This document shows, piece after piece, positions 35,165-48,200 of a DNA stretch of 64,000 nucleotides (its first letter is position 1; every line of letters begins with the position of its first letter). Made by a program: the position numbers and the translations under genes. The DNA lies in assembly GCF_029227915.1 (NCBI RefSeq), contig NC_079877.1:5582001-5646000 (forward strand), read 5' to 3'. The stretch is from Hydractinia symbiolongicarpus. Its lineage: Eukaryota > Cnidaria > Hydrozoa > Anthoathecata > Hydractiniidae. Below the pieces are notes generated by a model. It saw nothing but the letters and a program-made list of their open reading frames with translations. It was not told the DNA's origin and did no database searches.

Positions 35165-38100
35165 TCAAAAGTATACAAAGAAAGTACACAGGGTGTAAAC
35201 TCATTTCCCGAACGATTTTTTAAATTATTATTTCACCACTAAAGCCCATGAGACTTGTAGTATTTAAAAATATTTTCATTTTTGATGAGACGCTGAATAA
35301 AAGAAGAATAATCGCCGGCAAACGAAAACCCACGACTTCCCGTAAATCCCGGACTAGACCCGCATAGTCAAAAGTATACAAAGAAAGTACCCAGGGAGTA
35401 AACTCATTTCCCAAACGATTTTTTAAATTATTTTTTCACCACTAAAACGCATGAGACTTGTAGTTTTCAAAAATGTTTTCATTTTTGATGAGACGCTGAA
35501 TAAAAGAAGTTTAATCGCCGGCAAACGAAAACCTGCGATTTCCCGTAAATTCCGGACTCAGCCCGTATAGTCAAAAGTATACAAAGAAAGTACCCGGAGT
35601 GTAAACTCATTTCCCGAACGATTTTTTAAATTATTATTTCACCACTAAAGCCCATGAGACTTGTAGTTTTTAAAAGTGTTTTCATTTTTGATGAGACGCT
35701 TGATAAAAGAGGTTTAATCGCTGCAAACGAAAACCCGCGATTTCCCGTAAATCCCGGGCTTGGCCCGTATAGTCGAATGTATACAAAGAAAGTACCCTGT
35801 GAGTAAACTCATTTCCCTAACGATTTTTTAAATTATTTTTTCACCACTAAAACGCATGAGACTTGTAGTTTTTAAAAATGTTTTCATTTTTGATGAGACG
35901 CTGAATAAAAGAAGTTTAATCGCCGGCAAACGAAAACCTGCAATTTCCCGTAAATTCCGGACTCGGCCGTATAGTCAATAGTATACAAAGAAAGTACCCA
36001 GGGTGTAAACTCATTTCCCGAACGATTTTTTAAATTATTATTTCACCACTAAAGCCCATGAGATTTGTAGTATTTAAAAATATTTTCATTTTTGATGAGA
36101 CGCTGAATAAAAGAAGAATAATCGCCGGCAAACGAAAACCCGCGACTTCCCGTAAATCCCGGACTCGACCCGCATAGTCAAAAGTATACAAAGAAAGTAC
36201 CCAGGGAGTAAACTCATTTCCCAAACGATTTTTTAAATTATTTTTTCACCACTAAAACGCATGAGACTTGTAGTTTTCAAAAATGTTTTCATTTTTGATG
36301 AGACGCTGAATAAAAGAAGTTTAATCGCCGGCAAACGAAAACCTGCGATTTCCCGTAAATTCCGGACTCAGCCCGTATAGTCAAAAGTATACAAAGAAAG
36401 TACCCGGAGTGTAAACTCATTTCCCGAACGATTTTTTAAATTATTATTTCACCACTAAATCCCATGAGACTTGTAGTTTTTAAAAGTGTTTTCATTTTTG
36501 ATGAGACGCTTGATAAAAGAGGTTTAATCGCTGCAAACGAAAACCCGCGATTTCCCGTAAATCCCGGGCTTGGCCCGTATAGTCGAATGTATACAAAGAA
36601 AGTACCCTGAGAGTAAACTCATTTCCCTAACGATTTTTTAAATTATTTTTTCACCACTAAAACGCATGAGACTTGTAGTTTTCAAAAATGTTTTCATTTT
36701 TGATGAGACGCTGAATAAAAGAAGTTTAATCGCCGGCAAACGAAAACCTGCAATTTCCCGTAAATTCCGGACTCGGCCCGTATAGTCAATAGTATACAAA
36801 GAAAGTACCCAGGGTGTAAACTCATTTCCCGAACGATTTTTTAAATTATTATTTCACCACTAAAGCCCATGAGACATGTAGTTTTTAAAAATGTTTTCAT
36901 TTTTGATGAGACGCTTAATAAAAGAGGTTTAATCGCTGCAAACGAAGTCCCGCGATTTCCCGTAAATCCCTGGCTTGGCCGTATAGTCGAATGTATACAA
37001 AGAAAGTACCCAGGAAGTAAACTCATTTCCCGAACGATTTTTTAAATTATTTTTTCACCACTAAAACGCATGAGACTTGTAGTTTTCAGAAATGTTTTCA
37101 TTTTTGATGAGACGCTTATTGAAAGTTGTTTAATCGCCGGGAAACGAAAACCCGCGATTTCCCATAAATCCCGGGCTTGGCCCGTATAGTCGAATGTATA
37201 CAAAGAAAGTACCCTGTGATTAAACTCATTTCCAAAACGATTTTTTAAATTATCTTTTCACCACTAAAACGCTTGAGACTTGCAGTTTTCAAAAATGTTT
37301 TCATTTTTGATGAGACGCTGAATAAAAGAAGTTTAATCGCCTGCAAACGAAAACCTGCGATTTCCCGTAAATCCCGGACTCGGCCCGTATAGTCAAAAGT
37401 ATACAAAGAAAGTACCCAGGGAGTAAACTCATTTCCCAAACGATTTTTTAAATTATTATTTTACCACTAAAGCCTATGAGACTTTTAGTTTTTAAAAATG
37501 TTTTCATTTTTGATAAGACGCTGAATAAGAGAAGTTTAATCGCCGGCAAACGAAAACCTGCGATTTCCCGTAAATCCCGGACTCGGCCCGTATAGTCAAA
37601 AGTATACAAGGAAAGTACCCAGTGAGTAAACTCATTTCCCGAACGAATTTTTAAATTATTTTTTCACCACTAAAACGCATGAGACTTGTAGTTTTCAAAA
37701 ATGTTTTCATTTTTGATGAGACGCTTAATGAAAGTGGTTTAATCGCCAGCAAACGAAAACCCGCGATTTCCCGTAAATCCCGGACTCGGCCCGTATAGTC
37801 AAAAGTATACAAGGAAAGTACCCAGTGAGTAAACTCATTTCCCGAACGAATTTTTAAATTATTTTTTCACCACTAAAACGCATGAGACTTGTAGTTTTCA
37901 GAAATGTTTTCATTTTTGATGAGACGCTTAATGAAAGTGGTTTAATCGCCGGCAAACGAAAACCCGCGATTTCCCGTAAATCCCGGGCTTGGCCCGTATA
38001 GTCGAATGTATACAAAGAAAGTACCCTGTGAGTAAACTCATTTCCAAAACGATTTTTTAAATTATCTTTTTACCACTAAAACGCTTGAGACTTGTAGTTT

Positions 38101-39829
38101 TCAAAAATGTTTTCATTTTTGATGAGACGCTAAATAAAAGAAGTTTAATCGCCGGCAAACGAAAACCCGCCATTTCCCGTAAACCCCGGACTTGGCCCGC
38201 ATAGTCAAAAGTATACAAAGAAAGTACCCAGGGTGTAAACTCATTTCCCGAACGATTTTTTAAATTATTATTTCACCACTAAAGGCCATGAGACTTGTAG
38301 TATTTAAAAATATTTTCATTTTTGATGAGACGCTGAATAAAAGAAGTTTAATCGCCGGCAAACGAAAACCCGCCACTTCCCGTAAATCCCGGACTCGACC
38401 CGTATAGTCAAAAGTATACAAAGAAAGTACCCAGGGAGTAAACTCATTTCCCGAACGATTTTTTAAATTATTTTTTCACCACTAAAACGCATGAGACTTG
38501 TAGTTTTCAGAAATGTTTTCATTTTTGATGAGACGCTTAATGAAAGTGGTTTATTCGCCGGCAAACGAAAACCCGCGATTTCCCGTAAATCCCGGACTCG
38601 GCCCGTATAGTCAAAAGTATACAAGGAAAGTACCCAAGGAGTAAACTCATTTCCCGAACGAATTTTTAAATTATTTTTTCACCAGTAAAACGCATGAAAC
38701 TTGTAGTTTTCAGAAATGTTTTCATTTTTGATGAGACGCTAAATAAAAGAAGTTTAATCGCCGGCAAACGAAAACCCGCCATTTCCCGTAAACCCCGGAC
38801 TCGGCCCGCATAGTCAAAAGTATACAAAGAAAGTACACAGGGTGTAAACTCATTTCCCGAACGATTTTTTAAATTATTATTTCACCACTAAAGCCCATGA
38901 GACTTGTAGTATTTAAAAATATTTTCATTTTTGATGAGACGCTGAATAAAAGAAGAATAATCGCCGGCAAACGAAAACCCGCGACTTCCCGTAAATCCCG
39001 GACTCGACCCGTATAGTCAAAAGTATACAAAGAAAGTACCCAGGGAGTAAACTCATTTCCCGAACGATTTTTTAAATTATTTTTTCACCACTAAAACGCA
39101 TGAGACTTGTAGTTTTCAGAAATGTTTTCATTTTTGATGAGACGCTTAATGAAAGTGGTTTAATCGCCGGCAAACGAAAACCCGCGATTTCCCGTAAATC
39201 CCGGGCTTGGCCCGTATAGTCGAATGTATACAAAGAAAGTACCCTGTGAGTAAACTCATTTCCAAAACGATTTCTTAAATTATCTTTTCACCACTAAAAC
39301 GCTTGAGACTTGTAGTTTTCAAAAATGTTTTCATTTTTGATGAGACGCTAAATAAAAGAAGTTTAATCGCCGGCAAACGAAAACCCGCCATTTCCCGTAA
39401 ACCCCGGACTCGGCCCGCATAGTCAAAAGTATACAAAGAAAGTACCCAGGGTGTAAACTCATTTCCCGAACGATTTTTTAAATTATTATTTCACCACTAA
39501 AGCCCATGAGACTTGTAGTATTTAAAAATATTTTCATTTTTGATGAGACGCTGAATAAAAGAAGTTTAATCGCCGGCAAACGAAAACCCGCGACTTCCCG
39601 TAAATCCCGGGCTTGGCCCGTATAGTCGAATGTATACAAAGAAAGTACCCTGCGAGTAAACTCATTTCCAAAACGATTTTTTAAATTATCTTTTTACCAC
39701 TAAAACGCTTGAGACTTGTAGTTTTCAAAAATGTTTTCATTTTTGATGAGACGCTAAATAAAAGAAGTTTAATCGCCGGCAAACGAAAACCCGCCATTTC
39801 CCGTAAACCCCGGACTCGACCCGTATAGT
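35165..39829 (+). repeat. 23-mer higher-order unit (~4665 bp), copy 1
   Basis: This block of 23 monomers is repeated directly at 39,830. Marks at 36,030, 36,841, 37,245 and 38,835 recur exactly 4665 bp later at 40,695, 41,506, 41,910 and 43,500. Before about 35,970 the offset is 4664, because GGCCGTATAGTCAATAG in this copy has lost one C. Private changes include GCCGGGAAACG (37,136), GTGATTAAAC (37,216), ATGAAACTTG (38,694) and TTATTCGCC (38,551). Confidence 0.9.
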
Positions 39830-42800
39830 CAAAAGTATACAAAGAAAGTACACAGGGTGTAAACTCATTTCCCGAACGATTTTTTAAATTATTATTTCAC
39901 CACTAAAGCCCATGAGACTTGTAGTATTTAAAAATATTTTCATTTTTGATGAGACGCTGAATAAAAGAAGAATAATCGCCGGCAAACGAAAACCCGCGAC
40001 TTCCCGTAAATCCCGGACTCGACCCGTATAGTCAAAAGTATACAAAGAAAGTACCCAGGGAGTAAACTCATTTCCCAAACGATTTTTTAAATTATTTTTT
40101 CACCACTAAAACGCATGAGACTTGTAGTTTTCAAAAATGTTTTCATTTTTGATGAGACGCTGAATAAAAGAGGTTTAATCGCCGGCAAACGAAAACCTGC
40201 GATTTCCCGTAAATTCCGGACTCAGCCCGTATAGTCAAAAGTATACAAAGAAAGTACCCGGAGTGTAAACTCATTTCCCGAACGATTTTTTAAATTATTA
40301 TTTCACCACTAAAGCCCATGAGACTTGTAGTTTTTAAAAGTGTTTTCATTTTTGATGAGACGCTTGATAAAAGAGGTTTAATCGCTGCAAACGAAAACCC
40401 GCGATTTCCCGTAAATCCCGGGCTTGGCCCGTATAGTCGAATGTATACAAAGAAAGTACCCTGTGAGTAAACTCATTTCCCTAACGATTTTTTAAATTAT
40501 TTTTTCACCACTAAAACGCATGAGACTTGTAGTTTTCAAAAATGTTTTCATTTTTGATGAGACGCTGAATAAAAGAAGTTTAATCGCCGGCAAACGAAAA
40601 CCTGCAATTTCCCGTAAATTCCGGACTCGGCCCGTATAGTCAATAGTATACAAAGAAAGTACCCAGGGTGTAAACTCATTTCCCGAACGATTTTTTAAAT
40701 TATTATTTCACCACTAAAGCCCATGAGACTTGTAGTATTTAAAAATATTTTCATTTTTGATGAGACGCTGAATAAAAGAAGAATAATCGCCGGCAAACGA
40801 AAACCCGCGACTTCCCGTAAATCCCGGACTCGACCCGCATAGTCAAAAGTATACAAAGAAAGTACCCAGGGAGTAAACTCATTTCCCAAACGATTTTTTA
40901 AATTATTTTTTCACCACTAAAACGCATGAGACTTGTAGTTTTCAAAAATGTTTTCATTTTTGATGAGACGCTGAATAAAAGAAGTTTAATCGCCGGCAAA
41001 CGAAAACCTGCGATTTCCCGTAAATTCCGGACTCAGCCCGTATAGTCAAAAGTATACAAAGAAAGTACCCGGAGTGTAAACTCATTTCCCGAACGATTTT
41101 TTAAATTATTATTTCACCACTAAAGCCCATGAGACTTGTAGTTTTTAAAAGTGTTTTCATTTTTGATGAGACGCTTGATAAAAGAGGTTTAATCGCTGCA
41201 AACGAAAACCCGCGATTTCCCGTAAATCCCGGGCTTGGCCCGTATAGTCGAATGTATACAAAGAAAGTACCCTGAGAGTAAACTCATTTCCCTAACGATT
41301 TTTTAAATTATTTTTTCACCACTAAAACGCATGAGACTTGTAGTTTTCAAAAATGTTTTCATTTTTGATGAGACGCTGAATAAAAGAAGTTTAATCGCCG
41401 GCAAACGAAAACCTGCAATTTCCCGTAAATTCCGGACTCGGCCCGTATAGTCAATAGTATACAAAGAAAGTACCCAGGGTGTAAACTCATTTCCCGAACG
41501 ATTTTTTAAATTATTATTTCACCACTAAAGCCCATGAGACATGTAGTTTTTAAAAATGTTTTCATTTTTAATGAGACGCTTAATAAAAGAGGTTTAATCG
41601 CTGCAAACGAAGTCCCGCGATTTCCCGTAAATCCCTGGCTTGGCCGTATAGTCGAATGTATACAAAGAAAGTACCCAGGAAGTAAACTCATTTCCCGAAC
41701 GATTTTTTAAATTATTTTTTCACCACTAAAACGCATGAGACTTGTAGTTTTCAGAAATGTTTTCATTTTTGATGAGACGCTTATTGAAAGTTGTTTAATC
41801 GCCGGCAAACGAAAACCCGCGATTTCCCATAAATCCCGGGCTTGGCCCGTATAGTCGAATGTATACAAAGAAAGTACCCTGTGAGTAAACTCATTTCCAA
41901 AACGATTTTTTAAATTATCTTTTCACCACTAAAACGCTTGAGACTTGCAGTTTTCAAAAATGTTTTCATTTTTGATGAGACGCTGAATAAAAGAAGTTTA
42001 ATCGCCTGCAAACGAAAACCTGCGATTTCCCGTAAATCCCGGACTCGGCCCGTATAGTCAAAAGTATACAAAGAAAGTACCCAGGGAGTAAACTCATTTC
42101 CCAAACGATTTTTTAAATTATTATTTTACCACTAAAGCCTATGAGACTTTTAGTTTTTAAAAATGTTTTCATTTTTGATAAGACGCTGAATAAGAGAAGT
42201 TTAATCGCCGGCAAACGAAAACCTGCGATTTCCCGTAAATCCCGGACTCGGCCCGTATAGTCAAAAGTATACAAGGAAAGTACCCAGTGAGTAAACTCAT
42301 TTCCCGAACGAATTTTTAAATTATTTTTTCACCACTAAAACGCATGAGACTTGTAGTTTTCAAAAATGTTTTCATTTTTGATGAGACGCTTAATGAAAGT
42401 GGTTTAATCGCCAGCAAACGAAAACCCGCGATTTCCCGTAAATCCCGGACTCGGCCCGTATAGTCAAAAGTATACAAGGAAAGTACCCAGTGAGTAAACT
42501 CATTTCCCGAACGAATTTTTAAATTATTTTTTCACCACTAAAACGCATGAGACTTGTAGTTTTCAGAAATGTTTTCATTTTTGATGAGACGCTTAATGAA
42601 AGTGGTTTAATCGCCGGCAAACGAAAACCCGCGATTTCCCGTAAATCCCGGGCTTGGCCCGTATAGTCGAATGTATACAAAGAAAGTACCCTGTGAGTAA
42701 ACTCATTTCCAAAACGATTTTTTAAATTATCTTTTTACCACTAAAACGCTTGAGACTTGTAGTTTTCAAAAATGTTTTCATTTTTGATGAGACGCTAAAT

Positions 42801-44495
42801 AAAAGAAGTTTAATCGCCGGCAAACGAAAACCCGCCATTTCCCGTAAACCCCGGACTTGGCCCGCATAGTCAAAAGTATACAAAGAAAGTACCCAGGGTG
42901 TGAACTCATTTCCCGAACGATTTTTTAAATTATTATTTCACCACTAAAGGCCATGAGACTTGTAGTATTTAAAAATATTTTCATTTTTGATGAGACGCTG
43001 AATAAAAGAAGTTTAATCGCCGGCAAACGAAAACCCGCCACTTCCCGTAAATCCCGGACTCGACCCGTATAGTCAAAAGTATACAAAGAAAGTACCCAGG
43101 GAGTAAACTCATTTCCCGAACGATTTTTTAAATTATTTTTTCACCACTAAAACGCATGAGACTTGTAGTTTTCAGAAATGTTTTCATTTTTGATGAGACG
43201 CTTAATGAAAGTGGTTTAATCGCCGGCAAACGAAAACCCGCGATTTCCCGTAAATCCCGGACTCGGCCCGTATAGTCAAAAGTATACAAGGAAAGTACCC
43301 AAGGAGTAAACTCATTTCCCGAACGAATTTTTAAATTATTTTTTCACCAGTAAAACGCATGAGACTTGTAGTTTTCAGAAATGTTTTCATTTTTGATGAG
43401 ACGCTAAATAAAAGAAGTTTAATCGCCGGCAAACGAAAACCCGCCATTTCCCGTAAACCCCGGACTCGGCCCGCATAGTCAAAAGTATACAAAGAAAGTA
43501 CACAGGGTGTAAACTCATTTCCCGAACGATTTTTTAAATTATTATTTCACCACTAAAGCCCATGAGACTTGTAGTATTTAAAAATATTTTCATTTTTGAT
43601 GAGACGCTGAATAAAAGAAGAATAATCGCCGGCAAACGAAAACCCGCGACTTCCCGTAAATCCCGGACTCGACCCGTATAGTCAAAAGTATACAAAGAAA
43701 GTACCCAGGGAGTAAACTCATTTCCCGAACGATTTTTTAAATTATTTTTTCACCACTAAAACGCATGAGACTTGTAGTTTTCAGAAATGTTTTCATTTTT
43801 GATGAGACGCTTAATGAAAGTGGTTTAATCGCCGGCAAACGAAAACCCACGATTTCCCGTAAATCCCGGGCTTGGCCCGTATAGTCGAATGTATACAAAG
43901 AAAGTACCCTGTGAGTAAACTCATTTCCAAAACGATTTCTTAAATTATCTTTTCACCACTAAAACGCTTGAGACTTGTAGTTTTCAAAAATGTTTTCATT
44001 TTTGATGAGACGCTAAATAAAAGAAGTTTAATCGCCGGCAAACGAAAACCCGCCATTTCCCGTAAACCCCGGACTCGGCCCGCATAGTCAAAAGTATACA
44101 AAGAAAGTACCCAGGGTGTAAACTCATTTCCCGAACGATTTTTTAAATTATTATTTCACCACTAAAGCCCATGAGACTTGTAGTATTTAAAAATATTTTC
44201 ATTTTTGATGAGACGCTGAATAAAAGAAGTTTAATCGCCGGCAAACGAAAACCCGCGACTTCCCGTAAATCCCGGGCTTGGCCCGTATAGTCGAATGTAT
44301 ACAAAGAAAGTACCCTGCGAGTAAACTCATTTCCAAAACGATTTTTTAAATTATCTTTTTACCACTAAAACGCTTGAGACTTGTAGTTTTCAAAAATGTT
44401 TTCATTTTTGATGAGACGCTAAATAAAAGAAGTTTAATCGCCGGCAAACGAAAACCCGCCATTTCCCGTAAACCCCGGACTCGGCCCGCATAGTC
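39830..44495 (+). repeat. 23-mer higher-order unit (~4665 bp), copy 2
   Basis: This is the second tandem copy, traceable to about 44,480, where GACTCGGCCCGCATAG replaces the GACTCGACCCGTATAG of copy 1. Rare shared marks include AGTCAATAGTATAC (three places in each copy), GACATGTAGTTTTT in class E, GCTTATTGAAAG, CCCATAAATCCCGGG, GCCAGCAAACG and ACCAGTAAAACG. Private changes include TTTTTAATGAG near 41,566 and GGTGTGAACTC near 42,897. Confidence 0.9.
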
Positions 44496-47400
44496 AAAAG
44501 TATACAAAGAAAGTACCCAGGGTGTAAACTCATTTCCCGAACGATTTTTTAAATTATTATTTCACCACTAAAGCCCATGAGACTTGTAGTATTTAAAAAT
44601 ATTTTCATTTTTGATGAGACGCTGAATAAAAGAAGTTTAATGGCCGGCAAACGAAAACCCGCGACTTCCCGTAAATCCCGGACTCGACCCGTATAGTCAA
44701 AAGTATACAAAGAAAGTACCCAGGGAGTAAACTCATTTCCCGAACGATTTTTTAAATTATTTTTCACCACTAAAACGCATGAGACTTGTAGCTTTCAGAA
44801 ATGTTTTCATTTTTGATGAGACGCTTAATGAAAGTGGTTTAATCGCCGGCAAACGAAAACCCGCGATTTCCCGTAAATCCCGGACTCGGCCCGTATAGTC
44901 AAAAGTATACAAGGAAAGTACCCAGTGAGTAAACTCATTTCCCGAACGAATTTTTAAATTATTTTTTCACCACTAAAACGCATGAGACTTGTAGTTTTCA
45001 GAAATGTTTTCATTTTTGATGAGACGCTAAATAAAAGAAGTTTAATCGCCGGCAAACGAAAACCCGCCATTTCCCGTAAACCCCGGACTCGGCCCGCATA
45101 TTCAAAAGTATACAAAGAAAGTACACAGGGTGTAATCTCATTTCCCAAACGATTTTTTAAATTATTATTTCACCACTAAAGCCCATGAGGCTTGTAGTAT
45201 TTAAAAATATTTTCATTTTTGATGAGACGCTGAATAAAAGAAGAATAATCGCCGGCAAACGAAAACCCGCGACTTCCCGTAAATCCCGGACTCGACCCGT
45301 ACAGTCAAAAGTATACAAAGAAAGTACCCAGGGAGTAAACTCATTTCCCGAACGATTTTTTAAATTATTTTTTCACCACTAAAACGCATGAGACTTGTAG
45401 TTTTTCGAAATGTTTTCATTTTTGATGAGACGCTTAATGAAAGTGGTTTAATCGCCGGCAAACGAAAACCCGCGATTTCCCGTAAATCCCGGGCTTGGCC
45501 CGTATAGTCGAATGTATACAAAGAAAGTACCCTGTGAGTAAACTCATTTCCAAAACGATTTTTTAAATTATCTTTTCACCACTAAAACGCTTGAGACTTG
45601 TAGTTTTCAAAAATGTTTTCATTTTTGATGAGACGCTAAATAAAAGAAGTTTAATCGCCGGCAAACGAAAACCCGCCATTTCCTGTAAACCCCGGACTCG
45701 GCCCGCATAGTCAAAAGTATACAAAGAAAGTACCCAGGGTGTAAACTCATTTCCCGAACGATTTTTTAAATTATTATTTCACCACTAAAGCCCATGAGAC
45801 TTGTAGTATTTAAAAATATTTTCATTTTTGATGAGACGCTGAATAAAAGAAGTTTAATCGCCGGCAAACGAAAACCCGCGACTTCCCGTAAATCCCGGAC
45901 TCGACCCGTATAGTCAAAAGTATACAAAGAAAGTACCCAGGGAGTAAACTCATTTCCCGAACGATTTTTTAAATTATTTTTTCACCACTAAAACGCATGA
46001 GACTTGTAGTTTTTAGAAATGTTTTCATTTTTGATGAGACGCTTAATGAAAGTGGTTTAATCGCCGGCAAACGAAAACCCGCGATTTCCCGTAAATCCCG
46101 GACTCGGCCCGTATAGTCAAAAGTATACAAGGAAATTACCCAGTAAGTAAACTCATTTCCCGAACGAATTTTTAAATTATTTTTTCACCACTAAAACGCA
46201 TGAGACTTGTAGTTTTCAGAAATGTTTTCATTTTTGATGAGACGCTAAATAAAAGAAGTTTAATCGCCGGCAAACGAAAACCCGCCATTTTCCGTAAACC
46301 CCGGACTCGGCCCGCATAGTCAAAAGTATACAAAGAAAGTACACAGGGTGTAAACTCATTTCCCGAACGATTTTTTAAATTATTATTTCACCACTAAAGC
46401 CCATGAGACTTGTAGTATTTAAAAATATTTTCATTTTTGATGAGACGCTGAATAAAAGAAGAATAATCGCCGGCAAACGAAAACACGCGACTTCCCGTAA
46501 ATCCCGGACTCGACCCGTATAGTCAAAAGTATACAAAGAAAGTACCCAGGGAGTAAACTCATTTCCCGAACGATTTTTTAAATTATTTTTTCACCACTAA
46601 AACGCATGAGACTTGTAGTTTTCAAAAATGTTTTCATTTTTGATGAGACGCTGAATAAAAGAAGTTTAATCGCCGGCAAACGAAAACCTGCGATTTCCCG
46701 TAAATTCCGGACTCGGCCCGTATAGTCAAAAGTATACAAAGAAAGTACCCAGGGAGTAAACTCATTTCCCGAACGATTTTTTAAATTATTTTTTCACCAC
46801 TAAAACGCATGAGACTTGTAGTTTTCAGAAATGTTTTCATTTTTGATGAGACGCTTAATGAAAGTGGTTTAATCGCCGGCAAACGAAAACCCGCGATTTC
46901 CTGTAAATCCCGGGCTTGGCCCGTATAGTCGAATGTATACAAAGAAAGTACCCTGTGAGTAAACTCATTTCCAAAACGATTTTTTAAATTATCTTTTCAC
47001 CACTAAAACGCTTGAGACTTGTAGTTTTCAAAAATGTTTTCATTTTTGATGAGACGCTAAATAAAAGAAGTTTAATCGCCGGCAAACGAAAACCCGCCAT
47101 TTCCCGTAAACCCCGGACTCGGCCCGCATAGTCAAAAGTATACAAAGAAAGTACACAGGGTGTAAACTCATTTCCCGAACGATTTTTTAAATTATTATTT
47201 CACCACTAAAGCCCATGAGACTTGTAGTATTTAAAAATATTTTCATTTTTGATGAGACGCTGAATAAAAGAAGAATAATCGCCGGCAAACGAAAACCCGC
47301 GACTTCCCGTAAATCCCGGACTCGACCCGTATAGTCAAAAGTATACAAAGAAAGTACCCAGGGAGTAAACTCATTTCCCGAACGATTTTTTAAATTATTT

Positions 47401-48200
47401 TTTCACCACTAAAACGCATGAGACTTGTAGTTTTCAAAAATGTTTTCATTTTTGATGAGACGCTGAATAAAAGAAGTTTAATCGCCGGCAAACGAAAACC
47501 TGCGATTTCCCGTAAATTCCGGACTCGGCCCGTATAGTCAAAAGTATACAAAGAAAGTACCCGGGGTGTAAACTCATTTCCCGAACGATTTTTTAAATTA
47601 TTATTTCACCACTAAAGCCCATGAGACTTGTAGTTTTTAAAAGTGTTTTCATTTTTGATGAGACGCTTGATAAAAGAGGTTTAATCGCTGCAAACGAAAA
47701 CCCGCGATTTCCCGTAAATCCCGGGCTTGGCCCGTATAGTCGAATGTATACAAAGAAAGTACCCTGTGAGTAAACTCATTTCCCTAACGATTTTTTAAAT
47801 TATTTTTTCACCACTAAAACGCATGAGACTTGTAGTTTTCAAAAATGTTTTCATTTTTGATGAGACGCTGAATAAAAGAAGTTTAATCGCCGGCAAACGA
47901 AAACCTGCAATTTCCCGTAAATTCCGGACTCGGCCCGTATAGTCAATAGTATACAAAGAAAGTACCCAGGGTGTAAACTCATTTCCCGAACGATTTTTTA
48001 AATTATTATTTCACCACTAAAGCCCATGAGACATGTAGTTTTTAAAAATGTTTTCATTTTTGATGAGACGCTTAATAAAAGAGGTTTAATCGCTGCAAAC
48101 AAAGTCCCGCGATTTCCCGTAAATCCCTGGCTTGGCCGTATAGTCGAATGTATACAAAGAAAGTACCCAGGAAGTAAACTCATTTCATGAACGATTTTTT
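44496..48200 (+). repeat. C/D/B mosaic with 4-mer and 6-mer spacing
   Basis: About 18 monomers are built mainly of C, D and B strings. The ACACAGGGTG mark falls at 45,123, 46,341 and 47,153, giving steps of 1218 (6-mer) and 812 (4-mer). The end of the stretch, from about 46.6 kb, resembles the F-like, E and B run of the 23-mer, with the CAATAGTATAC and GACATGTAG marks. It looks like a partial third copy of 23-mer material with rearranged order. Confidence 0.7.
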
